From an uncultured Eubacteriales bacterium (lineage in GTDB: Bacteria; Bacillota; Clostridia; Christensenellales; CAG-917), in the NCBI GenBank assembly GCA_900548005.1, contig URIZ01000014.1:1-51930 (forward strand): a stretch of DNA of 51,930 bases, written 5' to 3'. Under the pieces are notes generated by a model. The model saw only the letters and a list, made by a program, of their open reading frames with translations, searched no databases and had not been told where the DNA came from. Below, piece after piece: positions 33,238 through 40,723 of the stretch; position 1 is the stretch's first letter; every line of letters starts with the position of its first letter. The position numbers and the translations under genes were made by a program.

Positions 33238-34521
33238 TCAGTCGAGAGTGGCGGCGTCGATCTCTTCGATCTCTTGCAATGCGTCCTTTTCTTTATCGGT
33301 GTATGTTTGCTCTCTCTCGTTGTTGCCGTCTTGACTTGCGGTATTTTGACCTGCTGAATTGTCCAAGGTGTTTGCTTTGAGATCTTTCGTGACGTCAAGA
33401 GCGGGATTTTGCTTGATTGCACCCACAAGGTCGTGGGTGGTGGTGACTTCTTGCACCAAGCCTACGTCTTGGGCGGGGTGCATAATCTCATCTTCAAGAG
33501 AGCTCGATTGCGCCTTTTCGGCATTTTCGGCGCGCTTTTTTTCAAGACGGTTGCCGCCAAAACCTTTGCCGGACACTTCGCCGGCTTTTGTGATGTACAT
33601 AAACGCGTTGGGATCGCAAGAAGACACGATGCCTTTGACGCTGTTGATTTGCTTTTTGCTTGTCACGCACACAAGGACGTTGTGTTCCTTGCCGGTGTAG
33701 TAGCCGACCGCTTTGTTGATGGTGACGCCGCGGTGGAGCTTGACGGAAATCTCTTTTGCAATCTCGTCGGGCTTGTCGGTGATGATGGTGAAAACAAGCG
33801 ACGCGAGAGTGCCGTATTCCAAAAACTCGGAGACTTTTGAAGTCACGAAAAGGGAGATGAATGAATAGAAGATAGGCGAGAGCAGTTTTGTCATGATCAC
33901 GGTTGCGCCTGCCGATTGGTCAACGCCGATAAGGCCGATGAAACCGGACGTGGTGGCAACGATGCAGTCGCACATCAAGATCCAATATTGAGCGTGCGCG
34001 GCGGGGTTGTGCTTGTAGATAACCTTGCCAATGATGTCCGTGCCGCCCATGCTCATGTTGTAGCGGAACATAAGCCCGCAACCCGTGCCCGACAGCACGC
34101 CGCCTGCAAGAGCCGCTATGAGCATAAGACCGTATTCGCCCTCGGCATCGTATTGGGGACAGCCCACTCTGCCCAGAAGGTACATAAAGCCAGAATATAC
34201 AAGCACCACGCAAGTGGTGTTGAACGCAAAGCGTTTGTTGAGCACGAAAAACGAGACGATAAGGAAGGGAATGTTCATCAAAATCGTCAAAACGCCCGGA
34301 TCGAACAGGGACGTTGCAAGCGCAAGAAGCTTGGGATCGTTGGTTTTTTGGATGGCGAAGTGGATGATCGCCGCAAGACCGCCAAGACCGCCCGGGGCAA
34401 AGCCGTTGGGGTTGACGAAAATGTAGTTTGAAAACGCCCTGAGAAACGCAAGAATGATGAGCATCGTAAAATACTTCGTTGCAAATACGGCGTCGTTTTT
34501 GTTGAGTTTGACTTTTCCCAT
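33238..34521 (-). CDS. YitT-family membrane protein with DUF2179 domain
   Basis: A 427-residue protein on the minus strand. The first about 230 residues hold six or so membrane segments with the YitT features: FVNPNGFAPGGLGGLAAII at the start and RYNMSMGGTDIIGKVIY in the middle. Residues about 240-315 are the soluble DUF2179 domain (EISVKLHRGVTINKAVGYYTGKEHNVL in part, then VSSCDPNAFMYI). The last 110 residues are polar and probably disordered. The family's function is unsettled. Hydrophilic tails of this length are not usual for it. It converges on the HAD gene and diverges from the DUF1538 gene. Confidence 0.9.
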   Translation of the reverse strand: MGKVKLNKNDAVFATKYFTMLIILAFLRAFSNYIFVNPNGFAPGGLGGLAAIIHFAIQKTNDPKLLALATSLFDPGVLTILMNIPFLIVSFFVLNKRFAFNTTCVVLVYSGFMYLLGRVGCPQYDAEGEYGLMLIAALAGGVLSGTGCGLMFRYNMSMGGTDIIGKVIYKHNPAAHAQYWILMCDCIVATTSGFIGLIGVDQSAGATVIMTKLLSPIFYSFISLFVTSKVSEFLEYGTLASLVFTIITDKPDEIAKEISVKLHRGVTINKAVGYYTGKEHNVLVCVTSKKQINSVKGIVSSCDPNAFMYITKAGEVSGKGFGGNRLEKKRAENAEKAQSSSLEDEIMHPAQDVGLVQEVTTTHDLVGAIKQNPALDVTKDLKANTLDNSAGQNTASQDGNNEREQTYTDKEKDALQEIEEIDAATLD

Positions 34522-34719
34522 ATACCTTCCTAAAAGCGTCCTTTGCGCTTATCACAATCATAAGAATTTCAACAAAAAAAAGCAAGCGTTTTGAGCAAGA
34601 TGTCCAAAAAGCGAAGAACCCTTAAAAAATCTCAAACAAACGTTTGATATTTGTGGTTTTTTTAATAATGTTTTAAGTGTTATATTTATATACTTATATT
34701 ATGGAATAAAAGCAGCAAA

Positions 34720-34748
34720 TTGACAAAAACGCATTTTTGTGCGATAAT
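34720..34748 (+). promoter_or_regulatory. Promoter of the DUF1538-PII operon
   Basis: TTGACA (34720-34725) and GATAAT (34743-34748) with a 17-base spacer. The ATG at 34777 is 29 bases downstream. About 80 bases upstream is the palindrome CAAACGTTTG (34633-34642), a possible operator shared with the divergent YitT gene. Confidence 0.75.
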
Positions 34749-34776
34749 ATACAAGTTAAATTTTGGAGCAAGAGAT

Positions 34777-36612
34777 ATGTCAAAAGACGAAAGAACCGAC
34801 CTTTATACGAACCAAAGCGTTCCGTGCGATTCTTCCGCCCGCGCCGACCTTGAAATGACAGACAACGAGCCTACGGTCGATGCGGTTTTAGAGCGCGCGA
34901 CGTGCGATGTGCAAGACGAAAACGTCGAACATATCGAGCTTTCGGGCGAGCAGACGAGAGATGTCGCTCTCTGCAACAAAAAGCCGAAAAGAAAGCGCAA
35001 AAAAGACATGACGCCGAGCGAAAAGGAAGAAGCCAAACACAAGTTTGAACACGACCTTATGCAACGTAAGATGCTTGCAAAAAGCGTCGGTGTCGGCACG
35101 CTTGCAAAGCTCAAAGAATCTCTTTTTTCCGTGCTTCCCGTCGTTGTTATCGTTCTCATATTTGCCCTCACGCCCGTGACGGACTTCACCACGAAAGAAA
35201 TCGTGGCTTTTGTCGTGTCGTCAATCGGGTTGATATTGGGCATTGCGCTGTTCAACGTGGGCGCGGATATGGCAATGACTCCTATGGGCGAGCATGTGGG
35301 CGCAGGCTTGACAAAGTCCAAAAAACTGCCGCTTTTGCTTGGCGTGGGATTTGTGATGGGATTGCTCATCACCGTTGCCGAGCCCGACTTGTCCGTGCTT
35401 GCAGAGCAGGTCAAAGCAGTGATGAACAACGTTGTGCTCATCGCCACGGTGGGCGTTGGCGTAGGCTTGTTTTTGGTGATTGCAATCGCAAAAATCGTTT
35501 TCAGAAAAGACTTGTCGTCTTTGCTTATATTCTTCTATATGTTGCTCTTTGCGTTGTGCGCAATCATGATGGAAAAGGGCAAAGGCATTTTTGTGCCGCT
35601 CGCATTTGACTCGGGCGGAGTCACCACAGGTCCTATCACCGTGCCCTTTATCATGGCATTGGGCGTTGGCGTTGCGCTCAACACGGGCGGTCGCAACGCA
35701 AAAGAAAACAGCTTTGGTCTTGTGGCTCTTTGCTCGATCGGACCTATGCTTGCGGTCATGGCGTTGTCGATTGCGGCAAAAGGCGATCTGTCCTACACGT
35801 TGCCCGACTATTCAATAGACGCAAATCTCGGCGCGAATTTTGCGCCCGCTCTCGGCGCGGTCGCACTTGAAGTGCTTGTCGCGCTCGGATTGATCGTGTT
35901 GTTCTTTGTGGTGTTGCAATTCACCGTTCTCAAACTTCCCAAACAAAAACTCGCTCAAATCGGCGTGGGCATCGTGTATACATACGTCGGTTTGGTGGTG
36001 TTCTTGACGTCCGTCAAGGTGGGCTTTATGCCGATCGGTTTCAAGCTCGGAGTGGAGATTGCATCGTTTAGCAAGCCGCTGCTTATCGTGTTCGCGTTTG
36101 TGATAGGTTTTGTGGTCGTGCTTGCAGAGCCTGCGGTGCACGTGCTCAACAAGCAAGTGGAAACAATCACCAACGGGGCGGTGTCCAAGCGTTCGATGTT
36201 GCTTGCCATGTCCATCGGCGTTGGCATATCCATCGGGCTTAGCGTGATAAGAATCATCTATGGATTCTCGCTGCTTTATTATCTCATCCCGGGCTATATT
36301 CTCTCGCTGGGATTGTCCTTCTTTGTGCCGAAGATCTACACGGCAATCGCATTCGACTCTGGCGGAGTCGCATCCGGACCGCTCACGTCAAGCTTTATTC
36401 TTCCGCTTGCGATAGGCGCGTGCAGCGTGCTTGCGGCGGAGTCCGAAATCATGAATCTTGCGTTCGGCATCGTGGCTATGGTTGCGATGACGCCGCTTAT
36501 CACAATCCAACTTCTCGGCTTCAGAGCGGTCACCGCATCGAGAGTGAAAGAGAAGATCGTCATGCGCCGTATTCTCGACGCCGATGACGAACAAGTCATT
36601 GATTTTATGTAA
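34777..36612 (+). CDS. DUF1538 membrane protein, internally duplicated
   Basis: A 611-residue polytopic protein. Residues 1-100 are soluble and highly charged (KKPKRKRKKDM). The membrane part consists of two homologous halves, each with about five or six segments. Repeated signatures show the duplication: FDSGGVTTGPIT near residue 277 and FDSGGVASGPLT near 525; also AEPDLSVLAEQV and AEPAVHVLNKQV. The FDSGG loops suggest a transport path lined by inverted or parallel repeats. The substrate is unknown. Two PII-like genes follow at 12 bases and in overlap, so gating by PII-type proteins, as with AmtB-GlnK, is a fair inference. ATG 34777 has GGAGCAAGAG upstream. Confidence 0.88.
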   Translation: MSKDERTDLYTNQSVPCDSSARADLEMTDNEPTVDAVLERATCDVQDENVEHIELSGEQTRDVALCNKKPKRKRKKDMTPSEKEEAKHKFEHDLMQRKMLAKSVGVGTLAKLKESLFSVLPVVVIVLIFALTPVTDFTTKEIVAFVVSSIGLILGIALFNVGADMAMTPMGEHVGAGLTKSKKLPLLLGVGFVMGLLITVAEPDLSVLAEQVKAVMNNVVLIATVGVGVGLFLVIAIAKIVFRKDLSSLLIFFYMLLFALCAIMMEKGKGIFVPLAFDSGGVTTGPITVPFIMALGVGVALNTGGRNAKENSFGLVALCSIGPMLAVMALSIAAKGDLSYTLPDYSIDANLGANFAPALGAVALEVLVALGLIVLFFVVLQFTVLKLPKQKLAQIGVGIVYTYVGLVVFLTSVKVGFMPIGFKLGVEIASFSKPLLIVFAFVIGFVVVLAEPAVHVLNKQVETITNGAVSKRSMLLAMSIGVGISIGLSVIRIIYGFSLLYYLIPGYILSLGLSFFVPKIYTAIAFDSGGVASGPLTSSFILPLAIGACSVLAAESEIMNLAFGIVAMVAMTPLITIQLLGFRAVTASRVKEKIVMRRILDADDEQVIDFM

Positions 36613-36624
36613 AAGGAGGTTGCT

Positions 36625-37095
36625 ATGGCAAAGAAAATCGCCACCGCCGTCAAGAAAAACGCAAAACGCGCGGAAAATCGCGTTCACGAAGTGAAAGAAC
36701 GTATCGCGGCGGCAAAAAATCCCACCACTTCAAAAGTATACACCAACAAGCTGGAACTGCTTATCACCATAGTGCCTTCGCCAAAAGCGGAGTTCTACAC
36801 GGACTTGCTTGTCACCTATGAAGTGAATTGTCAGTTTCTCACTCGCGCTCACGGCACGGCAAACGCGGATATGTGGTCGATAAGCGACTTCACAGACCAG
36901 ACCAAAACCGTAATATTCAGCGTGATCAAACAAGAGAGAGTGCAAGAGGCTCTTGATATGCTCGACAAGAAGTTTGCCACCATCAAAAAGGGCAGGGGCA
37001 TCGCTTTCACTGTGCCGTTTTCAAGCGTCATCGGCGTTGCGACTTACGGATTTTTGAGCAACAACACAACTATAAGGGAGAACAACAAACAATGA
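36625..37095 (+). CDS. PII-like protein 1
   Basis: A 156-residue protein with a lysine-rich N-terminal extension (about 38 residues) before a ferredoxin-like PII core: KLELLITIVPSPKAEFYTDLL, then ARAHGTAN-like sequence (TRAHGTANADMW), VIFSVIKQERVQEALDML and GRGIAFTVPFSSVIGV. The T-loop is short and lacks the uridylylated tyrosine of GlnB in an obvious place. It probably forms a trimer that binds nucleotide and may gate the DUF1538 protein encoded just before it. AAAGGAGG gives a strong ribosome site. The stop overlaps the next start (ATGA). Confidence 0.78.
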   Translation: MAKKIATAVKKNAKRAENRVHEVKERIAAAKNPTTSKVYTNKLELLITIVPSPKAEFYTDLLVTYEVNCQFLTRAHGTANADMWSISDFTDQTKTVIFSVIKQERVQEALDMLDKKFATIKKGRGIAFTVPFSSVIGVATYGFLSNNTTIRENNKQ

Positions 37096-37445
37096 ACGAA
37101 TTTGAACATCAAGTGGTTATATGCATAGTAAACAACGGCTTTGCGGACGAGGCAATGGACGCCGCTCGCGAGGCAGGAGTCAAGGGCGGTACGGTGCTTT
37201 CGGCGCGCGGAACTGCCAATCTCGAAGCGGAAAAAGCCTTCCAGATCAAGATTCAACCCGAAAAGGAAATGGTCATGATCCTTGTCAGCAGCGACATCAA
37301 ACAAGCCGTGTTGCACGCTTTGTACAAGGCGGTTGGCACGCACACTCCCGCACACGGAATTGCGTTTGCGCTCCCCGTGGACAACGTGGTGGGGCTTGGC
37401 AACGCAAAGGGCGAGAGCAAGAGCGAGCAAAGCGACAAAGACTAA
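37092..37445 (+). CDS. PII-like protein 2
   Basis: A 117-residue protein with a PII-type core: HQVVICIVNNGFADEAMDAA, GVKGGTVLSARGTA (the usual end of the T-loop region, GArGt in classic PII), KEMVMILVSSDIKQAVLHAL and HGIAFALPVDNVVGL. It is closer to plain PII than protein 1, lacks the N-terminal extension, and ends with a charged tail. It overlaps protein 1 by 4 bases; the pair may form hetero-oligomers or sense different ligands. No glutamine synthetase, amt or glnD gene is nearby. Confidence 0.8.
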   Translation: MNEFEHQVVICIVNNGFADEAMDAAREAGVKGGTVLSARGTANLEAEKAFQIKIQPEKEMVMILVSSDIKQAVLHALYKAVGTHTPAHGIAFALPVDNVVGLGNAKGESKSEQSDKD

Positions 37446-37650
37446 ATCGGCACGCAACGTCTTGCCAACGGAAAGCAACGGCTGTGCCGACAACTAAGGC
37501 GGCGGCAATGAAAAATGTGCCGCCGACAATACCATGGGCGGCAATATAAAAATGCGCTGTATACAACACCGTGTGGGCAATGTGAAAAAGTTGCATTGCC
37601 GACAATCCAATGTCGCATTTTGCGGCGCACTGCCGACAAACGAAAAGATA
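37446..37650 (+). other. Hairpin-rich non-coding stretch, possible structured RNA
   Basis: No gene is seen in 37446-37761. Three hairpins are spaced along it: CGGCAC/GTGCCG (37448-37489), GGCGGCA/TGCCGCC (37501-37524) and GGCAATG/CATTGCC (37576-37600). GCCGACAA occurs four times (37486, 37522, 37598, 37632), the first three at the 3' edges of these hairpins. A terminator follows at 37657. It could be the 3' untranslated region of the PII operon or a separate RNA. Confidence 0.45.
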
Positions 37651-37656
37651 AAAAAT

Positions 37657-37688
37657 ATCCCGACTGCAATGAGCGGTCGGGATTTTTT
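37657..37688 (+). terminator. Intrinsic terminator of the DUF1538-PII unit
   Basis: ATCCCGAC pairs with GTCGGGAT around a short loop and is followed by a run of six Ts. It also has an A-run upstream, so it could stop transcription from the minus-strand gene at 37762. Confidence 0.88.
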
Positions 37689-37761
37689 ATTGTCGATTAT
37701 TTGTTGACGATGCTTTATTGATGATGTTTGTTGTCGATGTTTTTGTTATCGATGTGTTTTG

Positions 37762-38745
37762 TTATCTTCTGTATTCGTCGTTTCCGTTGTCGGGGTAGTC
37801 GTTCCTGTCGTTTTGGTTTCTGTTGTCACCATAGCCGCGATCGTAGCCGCGGTTATCGTAGCCGCGATTGTCATAAGGTCTGCCTTGCTCGTCATAGCGG
37901 GGGCGGTCTTCGTAGCCGTCGGGGTTGTAGGAACGAGTGGTGTCATAGTCAAAATCGTTCTTTCCGCGATGGCGGCGCATGACGCTCTTGCCTTGTGTGC
38001 GATCGTTCTTGGACGGGACGAAAAGCAGCACCGCAATGATCACTCCCGGCACGCAAATGCCTATGATAAGCACGATGCGAAGGGCAAGGGACGTGTTGGG
38101 CAGGATGTCGCCGCCGCTTGGCTCGGCAGGCTTTTTGTTTTCAAGGATTCTGTCTCTTTCGGCTTGGGAGATGGGGTGATAGGCAACCGTAAACTCGTTG
38201 AAAGACGCTTTGTCTTCAAAGCCGAAAACGGTGTTGCCGTCCTTGGTCGCGGCAATGAAGATTTTGCCCGATTCGTCGGTGGCAAAGCCCAAAAATTTGA
38301 TTGTATGCTCGCTTGTCACGCCGCTTGAGGTGAGAGTCGCGCCCTCCTTGACGGTGAGCAAAATGTCGGGATAGGGTGATACGCCGTCTTGGAAAGTGAC
38401 GGTGGACGTTTGCGGAGCGGACTCCGACTCAAAATAGAACTCAAAGCCACAGTAGGTGACGGTGTAGTATTTTTGAAACGCACTTTTCACGTTGGTGAGA
38501 TAATAGCTTTCCGGCACGTAAAACTCATAGTTGCTTGTGGTGAGTTTGATTGACGACGCGCCGGCGGTGGCGTTGCCTTCGAGATTGGATACGGGCGCAA
38601 CGACAACGCTCATGGACGAATCTGCCTGAGCAACGGACAATGGCAATAGCACAAGCACGCACACCAGCACGCAAACGGCAAGGCATACGCACAGCGCAAT
38701 CGTCCCGAGAATTGAAAATATGTTTTTTGTATGACAATTTTTCAT
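37762..38745 (-). CDS. Exported membrane-anchored protein with Asp/Arg/Tyr/Asn-rich tail
   Basis: A 327-residue protein on the minus strand. Residues 10-42 form a signal peptide ending near AQADSS. An extracytoplasmic part of about 170 residues follows (beta-rich by look, with paired cysteine-free strands), then a membrane segment at about 218-244 (LRIVLIIGICVPGVIIAVLL). The last 80 residues are cytoplasmic and made of imperfect YDNRGYD-like repeats (Asp, Arg, Tyr, Gly, Asn). I recognise no family. It lies between the hairpin-rich stretch and the phage-like module and is transcribed away from the latter. Confidence 0.7.
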   Translation of the reverse strand: MKNCHTKNIFSILGTIALCVCLAVCVLVCVLVLLPLSVAQADSSMSVVVAPVSNLEGNATAGASSIKLTTSNYEFYVPESYYLTNVKSAFQKYYTVTYCGFEFYFESESAPQTSTVTFQDGVSPYPDILLTVKEGATLTSSGVTSEHTIKFLGFATDESGKIFIAATKDGNTVFGFEDKASFNEFTVAYHPISQAERDRILENKKPAEPSGGDILPNTSLALRIVLIIGICVPGVIIAVLLFVPSKNDRTQGKSVMRRHRGKNDFDYDTTRSYNPDGYEDRPRYDEQGRPYDNRGYDNRGYDRGYGDNRNQNDRNDYPDNGNDEYRR

Positions 38746-38877
38746 AACTTTATAATACTATAATCCTTCCCAAAATAAAAGTCTTTATATGCATTTTCAA
38801 GGAATTTTTTGCCAAAGCGGCGATTTGCGTGTCATAAATTTTTGGTTTTTCACGGTGGGCGGTCTTATTATTCGGAT

Positions 38878-40314
38878 ATGAAAGACAATTCCACTTTGCT
38901 TAGACTTCTCAAAATCGAACAGGAAATCAAGGACAGACAGCAGGACGCGCTCAGCTCGTACAACAGGGACAGAGTGCACCAAAAACAGATGCTTTTTCAC
39001 AAGTGCCAAAAGCGCAATCGATGGGTTTTTGGCGGCAATCGCTCGGGCAAGACGGAGTGCGGAGCGGTGGAAAGCGTGTGGATGGCGCGCGGCATTCACC
39101 CCTATCGCGACAACAAAAAGGACGTGTTCGGCTGGGTTGTGAGCTTGACTCAACAGGTGCAACGCGACGTGGCGCAGGCAAAAATTCTCAAATATCTGCC
39201 CGATCGCTACATCTCGGACGTGGTTATGCGCGAAGGCAAGAAAGGGGCGGCGGAATACGGAGTTATCGACTACATTCTTGTCAAGAACGTGTTTGGCGGC
39301 ATAAGCAAAATCGGTTTCAAATCCTGCGATCAGGGCAGAGAGCGTTTTCAAGGCACGTCCCTTGATTTCGTGTGGTTTGACGAAGAGCCGCCCAAGGATA
39401 TTTACGACGAGTGCCGCATGCGTGTGTTTGACAAGTGTGGCGACGTTTTCGGCACGATGACGCCGCTTAAAGGCTTGACGTGGGTGTATGACGAGATAGA
39501 GCTCAACGACAAAAACGATCCGCAGGTGTGGTGCGAGTATATGGAGTGGAACGACAACCCCTATCTCGATAAGGAAGAGATAAAAGCCATGACCGCGTCC
39601 GTGAGCGAGCAAGACCAGCTGTCCCGCCGATTCGGCAAATTTACGGTGGGCGAAGGTCTTGTTTATCCCGAGTTCGACCAAAACGTGCATGTGATAGATC
39701 CCTTTGACGTGCCAAAGGAGTGGCAGGCGGAAATATCCATAGACCCGGGGCTTACAAACCCAACGAGTTGTCACTTCTATGCTGTGGATTTTGACGGCAA
39801 CATATACGTGGTTGCCGAGCACTTCAAGGCAGGTCAGAGCGTTGACTACCACGTTCAGAAGATCTTTGAAATCGCCGATTCGCTCGGCTGGAAAAGGGAC
39901 GGCAAAGGCAGACTGTCCGCACTCATAGACAGCGCGGCAAATCAGCGTACGCTTGCAAGCCAAAAGAGCGTTGCGGAGCTGTTTTGTGAAAAAGGTATAT
40001 TGGTCAACACCAACGTAAACAAGGATTTATACAGCGGAATACAGCGTATAAAGTCCTTGTTTGAGCAAAGACCGCCAAAAATATACATTTTCCGCAATTG
40101 CGTGAATCTCATAAGAGAACTCAAAAGTTATTGGTGGGGCGACAACGACAGACCCAAGAAAGTGGACGATCACGCCCTTGACGAATTGAGATATTTTGTG
40201 ATGACTCAGCCGCGCCCGACAAAGCCTATCGCTCCGCCAAAATCGCAAATTCAGCTTGACAAGGAGAGAATGATCAGGGACGTAAGACGGGAGAGATTAT
40301 GGATGAAGAATTGA
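38878..40314 (+). CDS. Phage terminase large subunit
   Basis: A 478-residue DNA-packaging motor. The ATPase has Walker A FGGNRSGKTE (around residues 51-60) and Walker B VWFDEE (165-170), followed by the coupling motif GTMTPLKG. The nuclease domain shows the first acidic site in SIDPGLTNPT (D near 289), a second in LIDSAANQ and the third in DDHALDELRYF. All key residues are intact, so the enzyme looks active. ATG 38878 is chosen by homology-type start (MKDNSTLLRLLKIEQE); no good ribosome site or promoter is visible upstream. No small terminase subunit gene precedes it. Confidence 0.9.
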   Translation: MKDNSTLLRLLKIEQEIKDRQQDALSSYNRDRVHQKQMLFHKCQKRNRWVFGGNRSGKTECGAVESVWMARGIHPYRDNKKDVFGWVVSLTQQVQRDVAQAKILKYLPDRYISDVVMREGKKGAAEYGVIDYILVKNVFGGISKIGFKSCDQGRERFQGTSLDFVWFDEEPPKDIYDECRMRVFDKCGDVFGTMTPLKGLTWVYDEIELNDKNDPQVWCEYMEWNDNPYLDKEEIKAMTASVSEQDQLSRRFGKFTVGEGLVYPEFDQNVHVIDPFDVPKEWQAEISIDPGLTNPTSCHFYAVDFDGNIYVVAEHFKAGQSVDYHVQKIFEIADSLGWKRDGKGRLSALIDSAANQRTLASQKSVAELFCEKGILVNTNVNKDLYSGIQRIKSLFEQRPPKIYIFRNCVNLIRELKSYWWGDNDRPKKVDDHALDELRYFVMTQPRPTKPIAPPKSQIQLDKERMIRDVRRERLWMKN

Positions 40315-40709
40315 TAAACGCGTTGAAAAAACGCGCCAAAGGTTACAGTTTCAGCGAAGTGCAGGAAGAGTATTCGGTCACGGACGGCGGCGAGATCGCG
40401 CTGACCAAACGCAAGGTGTGCGAAAAGTATTGCCCGCCTGACACCGCGGCACTCAAAACATATATGGAGATTTGCAAGGACGAGGAAATATCGCTTTTGA
40501 GCGATGAAGAGCTCGAAAGGGAAAAACACCGCTTGCTTATCAAACTCTATGAAGAAGAAAAGGCGCAAAAAGAGAAAGAAACGCAGCTTGCGCTCGATTG
40601 CGGCTGCGGTGGAAACGAAAAAGACAATCAAGCGACAAATCGCGAATCCAGAAGCAAACAAGCGGCAAATCGCGAACATAAGAGCAAACAAACTTCAAAA
40701 ACAAAATAA
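40299..40709 (+). CDS. Small phage-module protein after terminase
   Basis: A 136-residue protein beginning MDEELINALKKRAKGYSFSEVQEEY. The KKRAKGY...EEY...KRKVCEKYCPPDTAALK pattern resembles small proteins found beside terminase genes in clostridial phage-like clusters; some may act as small terminase subunits or packaging adaptors, which is an inference. The C-terminal 45 residues are Lys/Asn/Ser-rich with near-repeated sequence (NRESRSKQAANREHKSKQ). It overlaps the terminase gene by 16 bases and ends 14 bases before the portal gene. Confidence 0.65.
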   Translation: MDEELINALKKRAKGYSFSEVQEEYSVTDGGEIALTKRKVCEKYCPPDTAALKTYMEICKDEEISLLSDEELEREKHRLLIKLYEEEKAQKEKETQLALDCGCGGNEKDNQATNRESRSKQAANREHKSKQTSKTK

Positions 40710-40723
40710 ACAGGAGATGACAA

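Noticed and set aside
34720..34776. Upstream in-frame start for the DUF1538 protein at TTG 34720.
   Set aside because: That TTG is the first part of the TTGACA -35 hexamer; the ATG at 34777 has its own ribosome site.
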